64,000 nucleotides of DNA from [Eubacterium] siraeum (GCA_025150425.1 CP102281.1:1426001-1490000), one strand, 5' to 3'; counted from the stretch's first letter, positions 1-9,518 are shown. Notes: a model not told the origin generated them from the sequence alone. Numbers and translations: made by a program.

Positions 1-22
1 CTTTTAAATGAGGAAAGTAAAA

Positions 23-517
23 ATGTCTGAGAAGAAAACACCAAAAATATATATGTCCTTCAGAAACAACCAGAAAGCAATAGAAGTACCTAACGGTCTT
101 CGTACCGTTATAAGAAAGTGCATAGCAGAAACGCTGAGAGTTACCGATTTTGTCGGTGACGCAGACGTATCGGTAACACTTGTTGACAACGAGCGGATAA
201 AACGCATCAATAAGGAGTTCCGTGACAAGAACAAGGTCACCGATGTAATATCGTTTCCGCTCGGAGCATATGACGAGTATGACGTAAATCCCGAAAACGG
301 TGCTTATATGCTCGGGGATATTGTAATTTCAATGGAGAAGGCACACGCACAGGCGATAGAATACGGCCATTCTCTTGTAAGGGAGGTCGGCTTTTTAGCC
401 ACGCATTCAACGCTTCATCTTCTCGGATACGATCACGAGGACGATCCCGACGGAGAAAAGGTGATGCTTGAACTGCAGGACCTTGTGCTGAACAACCTTA
501 AGATCACACGGGAATAA
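23..517 (+). CDS. ybeY: Endoribonuclease YbeY (rRNA maturation factor)
   Basis: Metal-dependent single-strand endoribonuclease acting in 16S rRNA 3'-end maturation and ribosome quality control. The family's three-histidine zinc motif is visible near the C-terminus (HSTLHLLGYDHEDD), following the conserved stretch around NKEFRDKNKVTDVISFP. The ATG at 23 is preferred to the one at 8 because AGGAAAG at 11-17 is a well-placed ribosome binding site, giving about 164 residues, normal for YbeY. It heads a close-packed run with dgkA and era, the standard Firmicute order (phoH would be expected just outside the left edge). Confidence 0.95.
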   Translation: MSEKKTPKIYMSFRNNQKAIEVPNGLRTVIRKCIAETLRVTDFVGDADVSVTLVDNERIKRINKEFRDKNKVTDVISFPLGAYDEYDVNPENGAYMLGDIVISMEKAHAQAIEYGHSLVREVGFLATHSTLHLLGYDHEDDPDGEKVMLELQDLVLNNLKITRE

Positions 518-529
518 AAAGAGGTCAAA

Positions 530-1012
530 GTGTTTAAAAGACTTGCTAACAGTTTTAAATATGCGGCAAGAGGAATATGGTTCTGTATCAGTCATGAGAT
601 GAATATGCGTATACACATTGTTGCGACAATGTGTGTGCTGTATCTGTCGCAATTCTATAATTTCACAAAGGAACAGTTCATATTGCTGATAATAACCTGC
701 GTGACGGTTATTTCCGCCGAAATGATGAATACAGCTATAGAGGTAGTCATCGACAAGGTTTCACCGGGCTACTCGGCGCTTGCAAAGGTCGGAAAAGACG
801 TTGCCGCAGGCGCAGTATTCGTAACGGCGGTTGCGGCAGTGATAATCGGCGTGATACTGTTCTGGGATATTGAAAAATTTAAGATTATCTTTGAGTTTTT
901 TACGGGTGACATATGGAATCTGGCAATGCTGACAGCGTTTGCCTGCCTTTCGTATCTGTTTATAGCGAAAGGAAAGAAAAGAAATATCAAAGGAAAGATG
1001 AAAAATGAATAA
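530..1012 (+). CDS. dgkA: Diacylglycerol/undecaprenol kinase family protein
   Basis: Small integral-membrane lipid kinase of the DgkA family. In Gram-positive bacteria these phosphorylate undecaprenol to recycle the cell-wall lipid carrier. The diagnostic motif is visible as AEMMNTAIEVVID, followed by DKVSPGYSALAKVGKDVAAG. There are three hydrophobic segments in that core. The protein is about 160 residues, slightly longer than the usual 120-140 because of an extra C-terminal hydrophobic segment (about residues 122-150). The start is GTG, with GAGG at 521-524. It sits between ybeY and era and overlaps era by 8 bp, so translation is probably coupled. Confidence 0.9.
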   Translation: MFKRLANSFKYAARGIWFCISHEMNMRIHIVATMCVLYLSQFYNFTKEQFILLIITCVTVISAEMMNTAIEVVIDKVSPGYSALAKVGKDVAAGAVFVTAVAAVIIGVILFWDIEKFKIIFEFFTGDIWNLAMLTAFACLSYLFIAKGKKRNIKGKMKNE

Positions 1013-1913
1013 TCCTAAATCGGTATTTGTGGCTATTGCAGGCAGACCTAACGCCGGCAAATCCACGCTTACAAACTATCTTGTAGGCGAAAAGATAGCT
1101 ATTGTCAGCGACAAACCGCAGACAACAAGAACAAGAATAAACGGCGTACTTACAAAAGGCGAAACGCAGTATGTGTTCATAGATACGCCCGGTATGCATA
1201 AAGCAAAGAACAAGCTGTCGGATCAGATGCTCAAATCCATAAGAGAGAGCGTGACCGATGTTGACGTGATACTTATGATGGCAGATGCGACCAAGAAGAT
1301 TTCTCCGATAGAGCATAATCTTATCGACAGCTTCAAGGACAGAAAGACAGATGTCGTTCTGCTTATAAACAAGGTCGATTTAGTAAAGGACAAGTCCGAG
1401 CTTCTTTCTCTTATAAAGGAATACAGCGAGCTTTACGATTTCAAGGAGATAATTCCGATAAGCGTAAGGCAGAGGATAGGTGTTGAAGAAATAATGCCTG
1501 TAATCGACAGATATGTAAAGCTGTCGCCGCATTATTTTGACGATGAGCTTCCGACCGACCAGGCGGAAAAGGTATGGCTTGCGGAAATTGTCCGTGAAAA
1601 GATACTCAGAAATATGAACGAGGAGATTCCGCACGGAACAGCCGTTTATGTCGAAACGATGGAGGTAAGGCAGAAGCCCAACGGCAAGGAGATTGTCGAT
1701 ATAGGCATAGTCATCGTCTGCGAAAAAGCGTCGCATAAGGGCATGATTATCGGAAAGCAGGGCTCAATGCTTAAAAAGATAGGCTCTGAGGCAAGAGAAG
1801 ATATGCAGGACTATTTCGGCTGTAAGGTCAATATGCAGATATGGGTAAAGGTAAAAGAGGACTGGAGAAACAGAGAATCCGACATTGCCGACTTCGGACT
1901 TAAGGCCGACTGA
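1005..1913 (+). CDS. era: GTPase Era
   Basis: Ribosome-associated GTPase that binds the 3' end of 16S rRNA and assists 30S assembly. The G1 motif GRPNAGKSTL is near residue 13, G2 is in the QTTRTRING region, G3 is DTPGMHK and G4 is NKVD. A C-terminal type-II KH RNA-binding domain contains GMIIGKQGSMLKKIG at about residues 245-260. Its 302 residues match the family. The ATG at 1005 lies inside the end of dgkA. The neighbours ybeY and recO are the usual Firmicute partners. Confidence 0.97.
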   Translation: MNNPKSVFVAIAGRPNAGKSTLTNYLVGEKIAIVSDKPQTTRTRINGVLTKGETQYVFIDTPGMHKAKNKLSDQMLKSIRESVTDVDVILMMADATKKISPIEHNLIDSFKDRKTDVVLLINKVDLVKDKSELLSLIKEYSELYDFKEIIPISVRQRIGVEEIMPVIDRYVKLSPHYFDDELPTDQAEKVWLAEIVREKILRNMNEEIPHGTAVYVETMEVRQKPNGKEIVDIGIVIVCEKASHKGMIIGKQGSMLKKIGSEAREDMQDYFGCKVNMQIWVKVKEDWRNRESDIADFGLKAD

Positions 1914-1940
1914 TATATAATCAAAAGGAGTAGCTGTTCA

Positions 1941-2705
1941 ATGCTTATTACGCTGAAAGGGCTTGTTATCGGGCAGCGCATTATAGGCGAGAACAGCTGT
2001 TTTCTTGACCTGTTCACTGACAAGCTCGGAATGATAGAGGTTATGGCGCACGGCGCAAAGAAGATAGGCGGAAAGAATTCGGGTGCCGCATCGCTTTTCA
2101 GCTATGCAACGTTCTGCGTCAGCCGCAGCAGTAAAGGATATACGCTTAACAGTGCAGAGCCTATATGCAGTTTCTATAACATATCTGCGGATATTGAGGC
2201 ACTGTCGCTTGCGGCATATTTTGCCGATATAATAAAATACTGTGCCACATCCGAGGAGGAGCATGAGGATCTGCTGAGATTTACCTGCATGACATATTTT
2301 CAGCTTGAAAAGCAGAAGCTGCCGCTTCGTTTCATAAAAGCAATATTTGAGTTCAGGTTTCTCTCAAGGATAGGTTTTATGCCCGATCTCAGAGCCTGTC
2401 GGCAATGTATAGCCTACAAGAGCGAAACGATGATGTTTTTACCCGTTGAGGGTATCATCTATTGTTCGGATTGTTTTGAAGAACACAGCGAGCTTGTAGA
2501 AAAGAATGTATTCGCTCTTAACCCCACGCTTTTACATACGCTGAGATATGTCGCATATTCCGAAACCGACAAAATGTACCGTTTCAGAATCTCAAAGGAA
2601 AACGAAAAGCTGTTTTCCGCAATTGCGGAATTCTACCTTCTGGCACAGCTTAACAGATCGTTTCCCACACTTGATTATTATAAAAATATCGCAATCGAAA
2701 CATAG
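1941..2705 (+). CDS. recO: DNA repair protein RecO
   Basis: Recombination mediator that, with RecR, loads RecA onto SSB-coated single-stranded DNA. It has the N-terminal OB-fold typical of RecO (LKGLVIGQRIIGENSCFLDL) and a helical C-terminal domain. The C-terminal zinc site is seen as CRQC near residue 154 and CSDC near 178. It is 254 residues long, normal for the family. It follows era by 27 bp with an AAAAGGAG ribosome binding site at 1922-1929, and is followed closely by mutS2. Confidence 0.94.
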   Translation: MLITLKGLVIGQRIIGENSCFLDLFTDKLGMIEVMAHGAKKIGGKNSGAASLFSYATFCVSRSSKGYTLNSAEPICSFYNISADIEALSLAAYFADIIKYCATSEEEHEDLLRFTCMTYFQLEKQKLPLRFIKAIFEFRFLSRIGFMPDLRACRQCIAYKSETMMFLPVEGIIYCSDCFEEHSELVEKNVFALNPTLLHTLRYVAYSETDKMYRFRISKENEKLFSAIAEFYLLAQLNRSFPTLDYYKNIAIET

Positions 2706-2722
2706 ATATAAAGGATATAAAT

Positions 2723-5104
2723 ATGAAAAAAGACTATAAAAAGCTGGAGCTGGACAAGATTCTTGACCTGCTCTCGCAAAATGCATACTGTGATGTATGC
2801 AGGGAACGCATAAAAAAGATAAAACCGTCATTCGATATAGACACGGTAAGAACGGAAATAGCAAAGACGGACGACGCATTCACGCTGTCGTCAAAATTCG
2901 GTACGCCGAAATTCTATAACATAAAGGATATATGCTTTGGCGCAAAAAGGGCACAGCAAGGCTCATCGCTGTCGCTGAGAGAGCTTATGGATATAGGAAT
3001 GTTCCTGCGTGAAGTATCCGGTCTTGACGAATGGTATTCACAGTGCAGCGGCATTCAGACCTCGCTTACCGAATATTTCGAGCAGCTCAGCGTAAACAAG
3101 CACCTTGAAAATATGATAACAAACGCTATCATATCAGAAGAAGAGCTTGCGGACAGCGCAAGCCCTCAGCTTGCGGCGATACGCCGTTCGATACAGCGTA
3201 AAAGTCTTGCCGTAAGAGAAAGGCTTGATAAGCTGATAAAGAGTCAGTCAACGCAGAAATATCTTCAGGAAAGCCTTGTCACAATGCGTGACGGAAGATT
3301 TGTCGTACCCGTAAAAACCGAATACAAGAGCGAGATAAGCGGTCTTGTACACGATACATCCGCAACGGGAGCGACTCTGTTCATTGAGCCTATGGCGGTA
3401 GTCGAGGCCAACAACGAGATTAGGGTACTTCAGATAGAGGAGCAAAAGGAGATCGAGCGTATCATAAAGGAAATGTCGGAGCTTGTCGGCAGCTTTGCCG
3501 AGCCGATGATAAACGATTATGAGATAGTGCTGATGCTCGAAATTTATTTTGCCAAAGCAAATCTCGGTGCAAAGATGAAAGCAGTGACCCCTGTTATAAC
3601 CGACAAGCCTTGCTTCAATCTGATAAGGGCAAGACACCCGCTTATAGACAAGGATAAGGTCGTGCCTATCTCGCTTGAACTTGGAAACGATTATTCATCG
3701 CTTATCGTAACCGGTCCGAACACCGGCGGTAAGACGGTTTCTCTCAAAACCGCAGGCCTGCTTGTGCTTATGGCAATGTGCGGTATGATGATACCTGCAA
3801 GCGAAAACAGCGTTATCGGTATGTTTGATGAACTGTATGTGGATATAGGCGATGAGCAGAGCATCGAACAGAGCCTGTCTACATTCTCGTCACATATGAC
3901 GAATATCGCAAGGATTCTCCGTACAGCCGATGAGAAGTCGCTTATTATGCTCGATGAGCTTTGTTCTGGTACAGACCCCGTTGAAGGCTCTGCGCTTGCG
4001 GTATCTATCCTTGATGAATTCAGAAAACGTGACTGCAAGGTGATAGCAACTACTCACTACCAGGAAGTCAAGATGTACGCAATAAAGACGGACAACGTAG
4101 AGAATGCGTCCTGCGAGTTTGATATAAAGACCTTAAGACCGACATACAGAGTGATTGTAGGTATGCCGGGTAAATCAAACGCCTTTGCCATATCCTCAAA
4201 ACTCGGCATAAGCAGTGATATAATCGATAACGCAAAGGAGCTTGTCAGCACAGAGGACAAGCGTTTTGAGGAAGTTGTTCAATCTCTCGAAAAGACAAGG
4301 CAGGAACTTGAAAAGCTGAAAAGCTCTGCGGCGGCAGAACAGAAGAAATCAAAGGAAATCACCGAACAACTCAAAGCCGAGCGTGATCAGCTTGAAAAGG
4401 ACAAGGAAAAAGAACTTCAGGACGTCAGAAGTAAGGCGGCAAGCATAATCGAAGAAGTGCGTTTTCAGGGCGACCTTATGCTTGAAGAACTTGAAAGGCT
4501 CAGAAAGCAGAAGGAAAGTGCCGATTTTGCACAGAAGGTCAAGGGTGCCCGTTCACATATCAACTCATCCGTGAACGGAATGTATGATACCGCAAACCCG
4601 ATAATGCAGAAGAAGATAGATCATTATGTTCTGCCAAGACCGCTCAAGGTCGGTGATACGGTACGTCTTGCGGATCTCAATAAAGAGGGAACGCTGTTAA
4701 GACTGCCGGATTCAAAGAATATGTGCTTTGTTCAGGTCGGGGCTATGAAAACCAAGACCAAGCTTGAAAATCTTCGTCTTGTGGAAGAAAAGAAAGAGAG
4801 CAAGAAACAGCCGACACCCTCAAAGGTCGGAAAGAAACTGGTAAGTAACTTCTCACGCAAGAGCGGAATGGAACTTGATATAAGAGGTATGCTCGGCGAT
4901 GACGGCGTAATGGAGGTAGACCGCTTTATAGACAGCTGTCTTCTCAGCGGAATTTCCGTCATCACTATAATTCACGGAAAGGGAACAGGTGCGCTCCGCT
5001 CGGCAGTACAGCAGTACCTGCGTAAGAATCCCCACGTCAAATCGTTCCGTGACGGTGCATACGGCGAGGGCGAAGCCGGAGTTACGGTAGCAGAGCTTGA
5101 ATAA
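2723..5104 (+). CDS. mutS2: Endonuclease MutS2 (RqcU-type)
   Basis: MutS-family ATPase lacking the mismatch-recognition domain. Family members suppress homologous recombination, and in Firmicutes they split collided ribosomes for ribosome quality control. The core and clamp region is followed by Walker A GPNTGGKTVSLKTAG (about residue 332), Walker B LIMLDELCSGTDP and the signature ATTHYQEVK. A long coiled coil follows (about residues 510-620), then a KOW-like patch, then the C-terminal Smr nuclease domain (LDIRGM...IIHGKGTGALR). It is 793 residues, full length. The window also encodes rqcP (42.3-42.5 kb), another rqc-pathway gene. Confidence 0.96.
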   Translation: MKKDYKKLELDKILDLLSQNAYCDVCRERIKKIKPSFDIDTVRTEIAKTDDAFTLSSKFGTPKFYNIKDICFGAKRAQQGSSLSLRELMDIGMFLREVSGLDEWYSQCSGIQTSLTEYFEQLSVNKHLENMITNAIISEEELADSASPQLAAIRRSIQRKSLAVRERLDKLIKSQSTQKYLQESLVTMRDGRFVVPVKTEYKSEISGLVHDTSATGATLFIEPMAVVEANNEIRVLQIEEQKEIERIIKEMSELVGSFAEPMINDYEIVLMLEIYFAKANLGAKMKAVTPVITDKPCFNLIRARHPLIDKDKVVPISLELGNDYSSLIVTGPNTGGKTVSLKTAGLLVLMAMCGMMIPASENSVIGMFDELYVDIGDEQSIEQSLSTFSSHMTNIARILRTADEKSLIMLDELCSGTDPVEGSALAVSILDEFRKRDCKVIATTHYQEVKMYAIKTDNVENASCEFDIKTLRPTYRVIVGMPGKSNAFAISSKLGISSDIIDNAKELVSTEDKRFEEVVQSLEKTRQELEKLKSSAAAEQKKSKEITEQLKAERDQLEKDKEKELQDVRSKAASIIEEVRFQGDLMLEELERLRKQKESADFAQKVKGARSHINSSVNGMYDTANPIMQKKIDHYVLPRPLKVGDTVRLADLNKEGTLLRLPDSKNMCFVQVGAMKTKTKLENLRLVEEKKESKKQPTPSKVGKKLVSNFSRKSGMELDIRGMLGDDGVMEVDRFIDSCLLSGISVITIIHGKGTGALRSAVQQYLRKNPHVKSFRDGAYGEGEAGVTVAELE

Positions 5105-5122
5105 TTATTATCGGAGGCAGTT

Positions 5123-5821
5123 ATGATAAAGTCAGCCGTATTTGATATAGGCGGCACGCTTATGGAATATAAGGGTATGCCGTGCGTATGGGTCGATTAT
5201 TATGAAAACGGTTTTTTGCACGTTTGTGAAAAGCTGTTGCCGCAGCTTACCGAAAAGAATATAGCGGACGGGATGGAAATACTGCGTGGCTACAATCCAT
5301 CAATAAAATTCCGTGAGGCTGATTATTCTTACGAAAGGATATTCGGTGAGATAGTCAGAAAATGGGGTGTGGATATTTTGCCTGAAAAAATCGCTTATTG
5401 CTTTTTCGAGGCTTTTCCGCTTAAGGCATACACATATCCCGAAACCGTACCTGTACTGCAAAAACTGCGTGACAGAGGCATAAAGATCGCCACACTTACC
5501 GATGTCGCAACGGGAATGCCCGACGAACTGCACAAAAGCTATTTCCCTGAGCTTATGCCGTTTTTCGATTTGTACGTTTCGTCAACCTCGTGCAGATACC
5601 GTAAGCCGAACATAAAGGGGCTTTGCGATATTGCCGTTTATTTTGGCATAAAACCCGATGAAATGATATTCATCGGTGATGAAAGAAAAGACGTGCTGGT
5701 AGCAAACGACTTCGGCTGTACCTCCGTGTATATCGACAGATATAATAATAACCGTGATTTCGGTCAGAAATTTACTGTAAAAGATCTGAACGGATTTTAT
5801 GATATTGTTACAAAGCTATAA
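5123..5821 (+). CDS. HAD-superfamily hydrolase with altered motif I
   Basis: Haloacid-dehalogenase-fold protein of about 232 residues. Motif I reads FDIGGTLMEY, so the nucleophile Asp is present but the usual second Asp (DxD, the general acid) is Gly. Motif II is LTDVAT, motif III the lysine in CRYRKPN, and motif IV is FIGDERKDVLVAND. The cap insertion after motif I is helical. Substrate is unknown. Because the general acid is missing, it may be a slow or specialised phosphatase, or use another residue. It is the last gene of the ybeY-mutS2 run, 18 bp after mutS2, and a strong terminator follows. Confidence 0.85.
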   Translation: MIKSAVFDIGGTLMEYKGMPCVWVDYYENGFLHVCEKLLPQLTEKNIADGMEILRGYNPSIKFREADYSYERIFGEIVRKWGVDILPEKIAYCFFEAFPLKAYTYPETVPVLQKLRDRGIKIATLTDVATGMPDELHKSYFPELMPFFDLYVSSTSCRYRKPNIKGLCDIAVYFGIKPDEMIFIGDERKDVLVANDFGCTSVYIDRYNNNRDFGQKFTVKDLNGFYDIVTKL

Positions 5822-5825
5822 AAAT

Positions 5826-5856
5826 CGCCCGGTCATTGACCGGGCGCTGTTTTTAT
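5826..5856 (+). terminator. Intrinsic terminator after the HAD gene
   Basis: The 8-bp stem CGCCCGGT/ACCGGGCG (5826-5833 with 5839-5846) has loop CATTG and is followed by CTGTTTTTAT. It closes the ybeY-to-HAD run and may also serve the convergent adaptor gene ending at 5883. Confidence 0.85.
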
Positions 5857-5882
5857 CTTCAGTTATTCTGATTGTCGTGGAA

Positions 5883-6983
5883 TTACATATCTTCGGGCGG
5901 CTTTTTATTGCTGTCCCACGGCTTACGGTCATCGTCGCCGTCCTCATTATCTTCTTTGTTATTGTTTTTATTATCCGTGTTGTTTGAGCCGTTGCCTGTT
6001 GATTCCGCAAGGACTACCACATCGCCCTCGTTAAGTCCACTGAGTATTTCAACATATCCGCCTGCGGTCGTTCCGACTTCAACATAAAGATCGTACTTCT
6101 CGTTGCCCTGAAGAACACTGCAATAGGTTTTAGTGCCGTCCTTCTTGATGGCCTTTTCGGGTACGGCAAGCACATTCGCACGTTTTGCGGTTATTGCGTG
6201 AATAGTAGCCCAGCCGGCATCGACAGCGGTGATACCGTTGTTGTCGTTTATCAGCTTCTTCAGGCTGTCATCGGACAGGGTAACGGCACAGTATGTTGTA
6301 GCATCCTTGCTTGCATCCGAGGGGGCTGTGTCGGGAGCGGCGGTAACCGTTCCTTTATAATCGACATCGTTTATAACAAGGTCAACATCCATACCGAAAC
6401 GCAGATTCTTTCCTGCGCCCTGAGAATTATACACAAATATTGATTCAAGCACGGCGACACGGCAGAGCAGTGTACCGGATTTGACATCCGAGCCGACAGC
6501 GGAATAACAGCACTCGGCAATTACACCGTCATACGGAGCGGTCACCACTGCGGCGGCACGCTGTTCCTTAAGCTTGTCAAGCTCAATCTGCGCATAGCCC
6601 TTATCAACGCCGTCCGCCATCGCCGCAACCTTCATTTCCTTATCGTTTATCTGAAAGTCAAGGTCAGTCGTGTCAAGCGCAAACAGAACATCGCCCTTTT
6701 TGACCTTCATATTCTTGGATATGTTATTTGTCTTGATTTTTGCGTCTATCGGTGCGTAATACGCTTCCGACTGAGCATAATCAAGGCTTGCGGGTATCTT
6801 TGCTTCTTCTTCGATAGTCATATACTGAGCTTTGGCGGTTTCGTACGAAAACTGCACCTGATCGGTTATCGAGGTGACAATCTCCTGCTTTACGGGGTCG
6901 CCGCTGCAACCCGATGATACTATTGCTATTGTTGCAGCCGAAAATAAAGCCGCTGCTTTAAAAATTCTGCTTGAAACAGACAT
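5883..6983 (-). CDS. HlyD/MacA-like efflux adaptor lipoprotein
   Basis: Membrane-fusion (adaptor) protein of about 366 residues. The chosen ATG (6981-6983) has AAAGGA upstream and yields a lipoprotein-type signal: a hydrophobic stretch ending VSSGC, with Cys as the probable lipidated residue. A split biotinyl-lipoyl domain is visible (YAPIDAKIKT...KGDVLFALDT, then TAPYDGVIAECC...SGTLLCRVA). A beta-barrel region follows, then a MacA-like C-terminal domain (LNEGDVVVLAES). The tail is very rich in Asn, Asp and Glu. No ABC permease or ATPase partner is adjacent, so it is an orphan adaptor here. It lies 17 bp after the epimerase, in one operon with it and the DUF1015 gene. Confidence 0.82.
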   Translation of the reverse strand: MSVSSRIFKAAALFSAATIAIVSSGCSGDPVKQEIVTSITDQVQFSYETAKAQYMTIEEEAKIPASLDYAQSEAYYAPIDAKIKTNNISKNMKVKKGDVLFALDTTDLDFQINDKEMKVAAMADGVDKGYAQIELDKLKEQRAAAVVTAPYDGVIAECCYSAVGSDVKSGTLLCRVAVLESIFVYNSQGAGKNLRFGMDVDLVINDVDYKGTVTAAPDTAPSDASKDATTYCAVTLSDDSLKKLINDNNGITAVDAGWATIHAITAKRANVLAVPEKAIKKDGTKTYCSVLQGNEKYDLYVEVGTTAGGYVEILSGLNEGDVVVLAESTGNGSNNTDNKNNNKEDNEDGDDDRKPWDSNKKPPEDM

Positions 6984-7000
6984 AGGGGGAATCCTTTCGA

Positions 7001-8161
7001 TTACATACGAGAAATTATCTCTAAGCACATTCTTCCGTTATGGTAGGGGCATTTCCACGGATCTACGACCGGCTTGAAATCTGCGGGCTGATCGTTATCG
7101 TCAAGCTGTGAATGCCATTCGCCGCCGAGACGCTTGTCTATCATCTTATCCTTGATATAGTTCCAGAGAGTGCGTGAAATCTCAAGGTATCTTGCGTCGC
7201 CGTATCTCTGATAAGCGTTGCAGAAGCCAACTACGCCCTCTGCCTGTACCCACCAGATATGCCATGTGTTCACAACACCGTGTTCAACCTCGTTATTGAG
7301 CCTGCCGTTCGATAAAGCTCTGTCGGCAATGTTCTTGACGATTACCTTGTTCATCTCGGCGCATCTCTTTGAAAGATGCTCGTCACCGATAACATCGCAG
7401 GCTCTGTCGATAAGCCATGTAGCTTCAATATCGTGACCGTATGAGTAAATATCGCCTATCTCGTTAAGATTTTTATTGAAGAATACGAACAGCTTTCCGC
7501 CGTTCTTATCGTAAATCTTGTCAAGAGTAATCTCAAGAGTAAAACGCAGAGCCTTAAGCACACGCTTGTCACTGCTTACTCTGTAAAGCTCGGTATAAGC
7601 CTCCATAACGTGCAGGGTAGTGTTCATTGTTTTGTCAGCCATAAGACCGTTTTCGGAAAGTGCGTCATTCGGGATAATGTTCCAGTCCTTTGAGAATGCC
7701 TCAAGATATGCGACATCGTCACGGCACTTTTCCTCAACCGTAGCGAACACATCAAGAGCAAGCTCCAAAGCGGCTTTATCCTTAGATGCGTCATAGTAGC
7801 TTGACATAGCGTAGATGAAAAATGCCTGGCAATATGTGTGCTTCATACTGTCGTTTACCGTGCCGTCTGCATTCATCATCCAGTATACACCGCCGTTTTC
7901 CTTGTCAACACAGTATTTCGAAAGGAATTCATAAGCGTGCTTAGCTTTTTTAAGGCAGTTCTGATCCTTTAGCACAAGATAGCAGTTTGAGTAGAACCAG
8001 AGTATTCTTGAGTGAAGTATTACGCCCTTGGGAGCGTTTTTATCAAGAGTAAGGTCGTTTCCTACATAGCCGTAGAAACCGCCGTTATCATCATCTTCAA
8101 GGCTGTTCCAGAAAGGGATTATGTGTTCTGTAAGTTCCTTTTTGCATTCACGAGCGAGCAT
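7001..8161 (-). CDS. Cellobiose 2-epimerase
   Basis: Cytosolic (alpha/alpha)6-barrel epimerase converting cellobiose to 4-O-glucosyl-mannose, or related 1,4-linked disaccharides, in beta-mannan and cellulose use. It matches what I recall of the Ruminococcus albus enzyme over its full length: NGGFYGY, GVILHSRILWFYSN, ALSENGL.ADKTMN, SYGHDIEATWL, WWVQAE and WKCPYHNGRMC. The three barrel histidines expected for catalysis (in HILHSR-type, GHDIEATWL and PYHNGRMC contexts) are present. It is about 386 residues. The start at 8161 has an AGGAG site. It is encoded between DUF1015 and the adaptor lipoprotein with gaps of 16-17 bp. Confidence 0.92.
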   Translation of the reverse strand: MLARECKKELTEHIIPFWNSLEDDDNGGFYGYVGNDLTLDKNAPKGVILHSRILWFYSNCYLVLKDQNCLKKAKHAYEFLSKYCVDKENGGVYWMMNADGTVNDSMKHTYCQAFFIYAMSSYYDASKDKAALELALDVFATVEEKCRDDVAYLEAFSKDWNIIPNDALSENGLMADKTMNTTLHVMEAYTELYRVSSDKRVLKALRFTLEITLDKIYDKNGGKLFVFFNKNLNEIGDIYSYGHDIEATWLIDRACDVIGDEHLSKRCAEMNKVIVKNIADRALSNGRLNNEVEHGVVNTWHIWWVQAEGVVGFCNAYQRYGDARYLEISRTLWNYIKDKMIDKRLGGEWHSQLDDNDQPADFKPVVDPWKCPYHNGRMCLEIISRM

Positions 8162-8177
8162 TGTTTTTCTCCTTTGA

Positions 8178-9461
8178 TCAGTCAAAAATTTTGTTCATAA
8201 CAAGTCCTGTTGTGAGTTTGGGGTAGAAATATGTTGACTTCTGAGGCATCTTTTCGCCCGCAAGCGCAACATCTCTTATCTCGGAAACTCTGGTGGGGTT
8301 AAGTATAAATGAACAATCGGCACTGCCGTTGTCTACAGCTTCAATAGCCTCGTCAAGAACTCTTGTGTATGTAAGGTTCTTCTGATTTGCCATATTTTCT
8401 TTATCTATGCCGAAAATTCTCTCAAGCACAAGCGTATGAAGTACGCTGACATCAAGCTCACGCAGTGCCTTGCTTGCAGTCGGCATTAGCTTTTCCATAA
8501 GGGAAGTATCCTTTAACGTCATAAGCGTATACTTGCCGTCACAGTAGAGAACGAATGCCTTCTTGCCGTCCTTGTAAGCCTTGTCGAGCTTTGCGGTGCT
8601 GTCGGTGCGTGAAAGGTCGGTTTCTATGTAGAAATAATCCTTCGACTTTTCAATAACTGCGTTTACATCAAAGTTTTCAAGATCTCTTACGATTCTGTGG
8701 GTAGGGAATACTACAAGTCCGCTGTTCTCCATATTGACAAGCATCATCGTAACATATTCGGAAGTGCCGACATCCTGCTTGTTTTCTGCAACGAATTTCT
8801 TGTAACGGAGCGCCGTTTCATAGCGGTGGTGACCGTCGGCAATATATAACTTCTTGTCAGACATTTTGGATGCAAGGTCTGCGATAAATGCTTCATCGCT
8901 TACGCACCACAGCTTGTGGGTAACTCCGTCGGGATCGGTAAACTGCTTGTCGGGAACGCCCTTGCTTGCATTATCTATAAGCGTGAATACCTTGTTGTCA
9001 TCGTCCATATATAACGAGTATATCTGGCTGAAATTACATCCGGTAGCACACATAAGGTTGAACCTGTCCTCTTTGGCTTTTGAGAGCGTTTCCTCGTGGG
9101 GAAGAATTATTCCCTTTGAGAACTCCTCCAGCTTTACAAGCGAAACATATCCCTTTACGCTGTAGCTTGAGCCGAGTGCGTCAAACACCATCTCATAGAT
9201 ATATATTGAAGGCTTTTCGTCACACTTCAGAATTTCTTCGTCAAGCCATTCGTTAAGATACACTCTTGCCTTGCCGTATGCCTCATCGGTATCCTCAGCC
9301 GTTTTCGGCAATTCAAGCCTTATGATATTGTGGGGGTTTTCAGCCAAATACTGCTTTTTCTGTTCGGGGCTGATAATATCGTAGGGAGGACAGCACACCT
9401 CGCCTGTGCTTCCTGCCTTGTCGGTAAATCTCAGTCCTCTGAATGCTTTGATCTCAGCCAT
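8178..9461 (-). CDS. DUF1015 family protein
   Basis: A 427-residue soluble protein of the DUF1015 family, whose biochemical function is not established. The family signature is present: N-terminal FRGLRF...CCPPYDIIS, a LPHEETLSKAKEDR segment, and the central ADGHHRYETALRYKK motif with its paired histidines. In clostridia these genes often lie beside serine or carbohydrate metabolism genes; here it is first in an operon with cellobiose 2-epimerase. The start has a GAAAGGA site. The gene follows secA on the same strand after a 111-bp gap. Confidence 0.88.
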   Translation of the reverse strand: MAEIKAFRGLRFTDKAGSTGEVCCPPYDIISPEQKKQYLAENPHNIIRLELPKTAEDTDEAYGKARVYLNEWLDEEILKCDEKPSIYIYEMVFDALGSSYSVKGYVSLVKLEEFSKGIILPHEETLSKAKEDRFNLMCATGCNFSQIYSLYMDDDNKVFTLIDNASKGVPDKQFTDPDGVTHKLWCVSDEAFIADLASKMSDKKLYIADGHHRYETALRYKKFVAENKQDVGTSEYVTMMLVNMENSGLVVFPTHRIVRDLENFDVNAVIEKSKDYFYIETDLSRTDSTAKLDKAYKDGKKAFVLYCDGKYTLMTLKDTSLMEKLMPTASKALRELDVSVLHTLVLERIFGIDKENMANQKNLTYTRVLDEAIEAVDNGSADCSFILNPTRVSEIRDVALAGEKMPQKSTYFYPKLTTGLVMNKIFD

Positions 9462-9518
9462 TTTGAGTTCCTTTCATTGTAAGCAATGATAATTTATGCC
9501 GTTTGTCGTATTAAAGCG

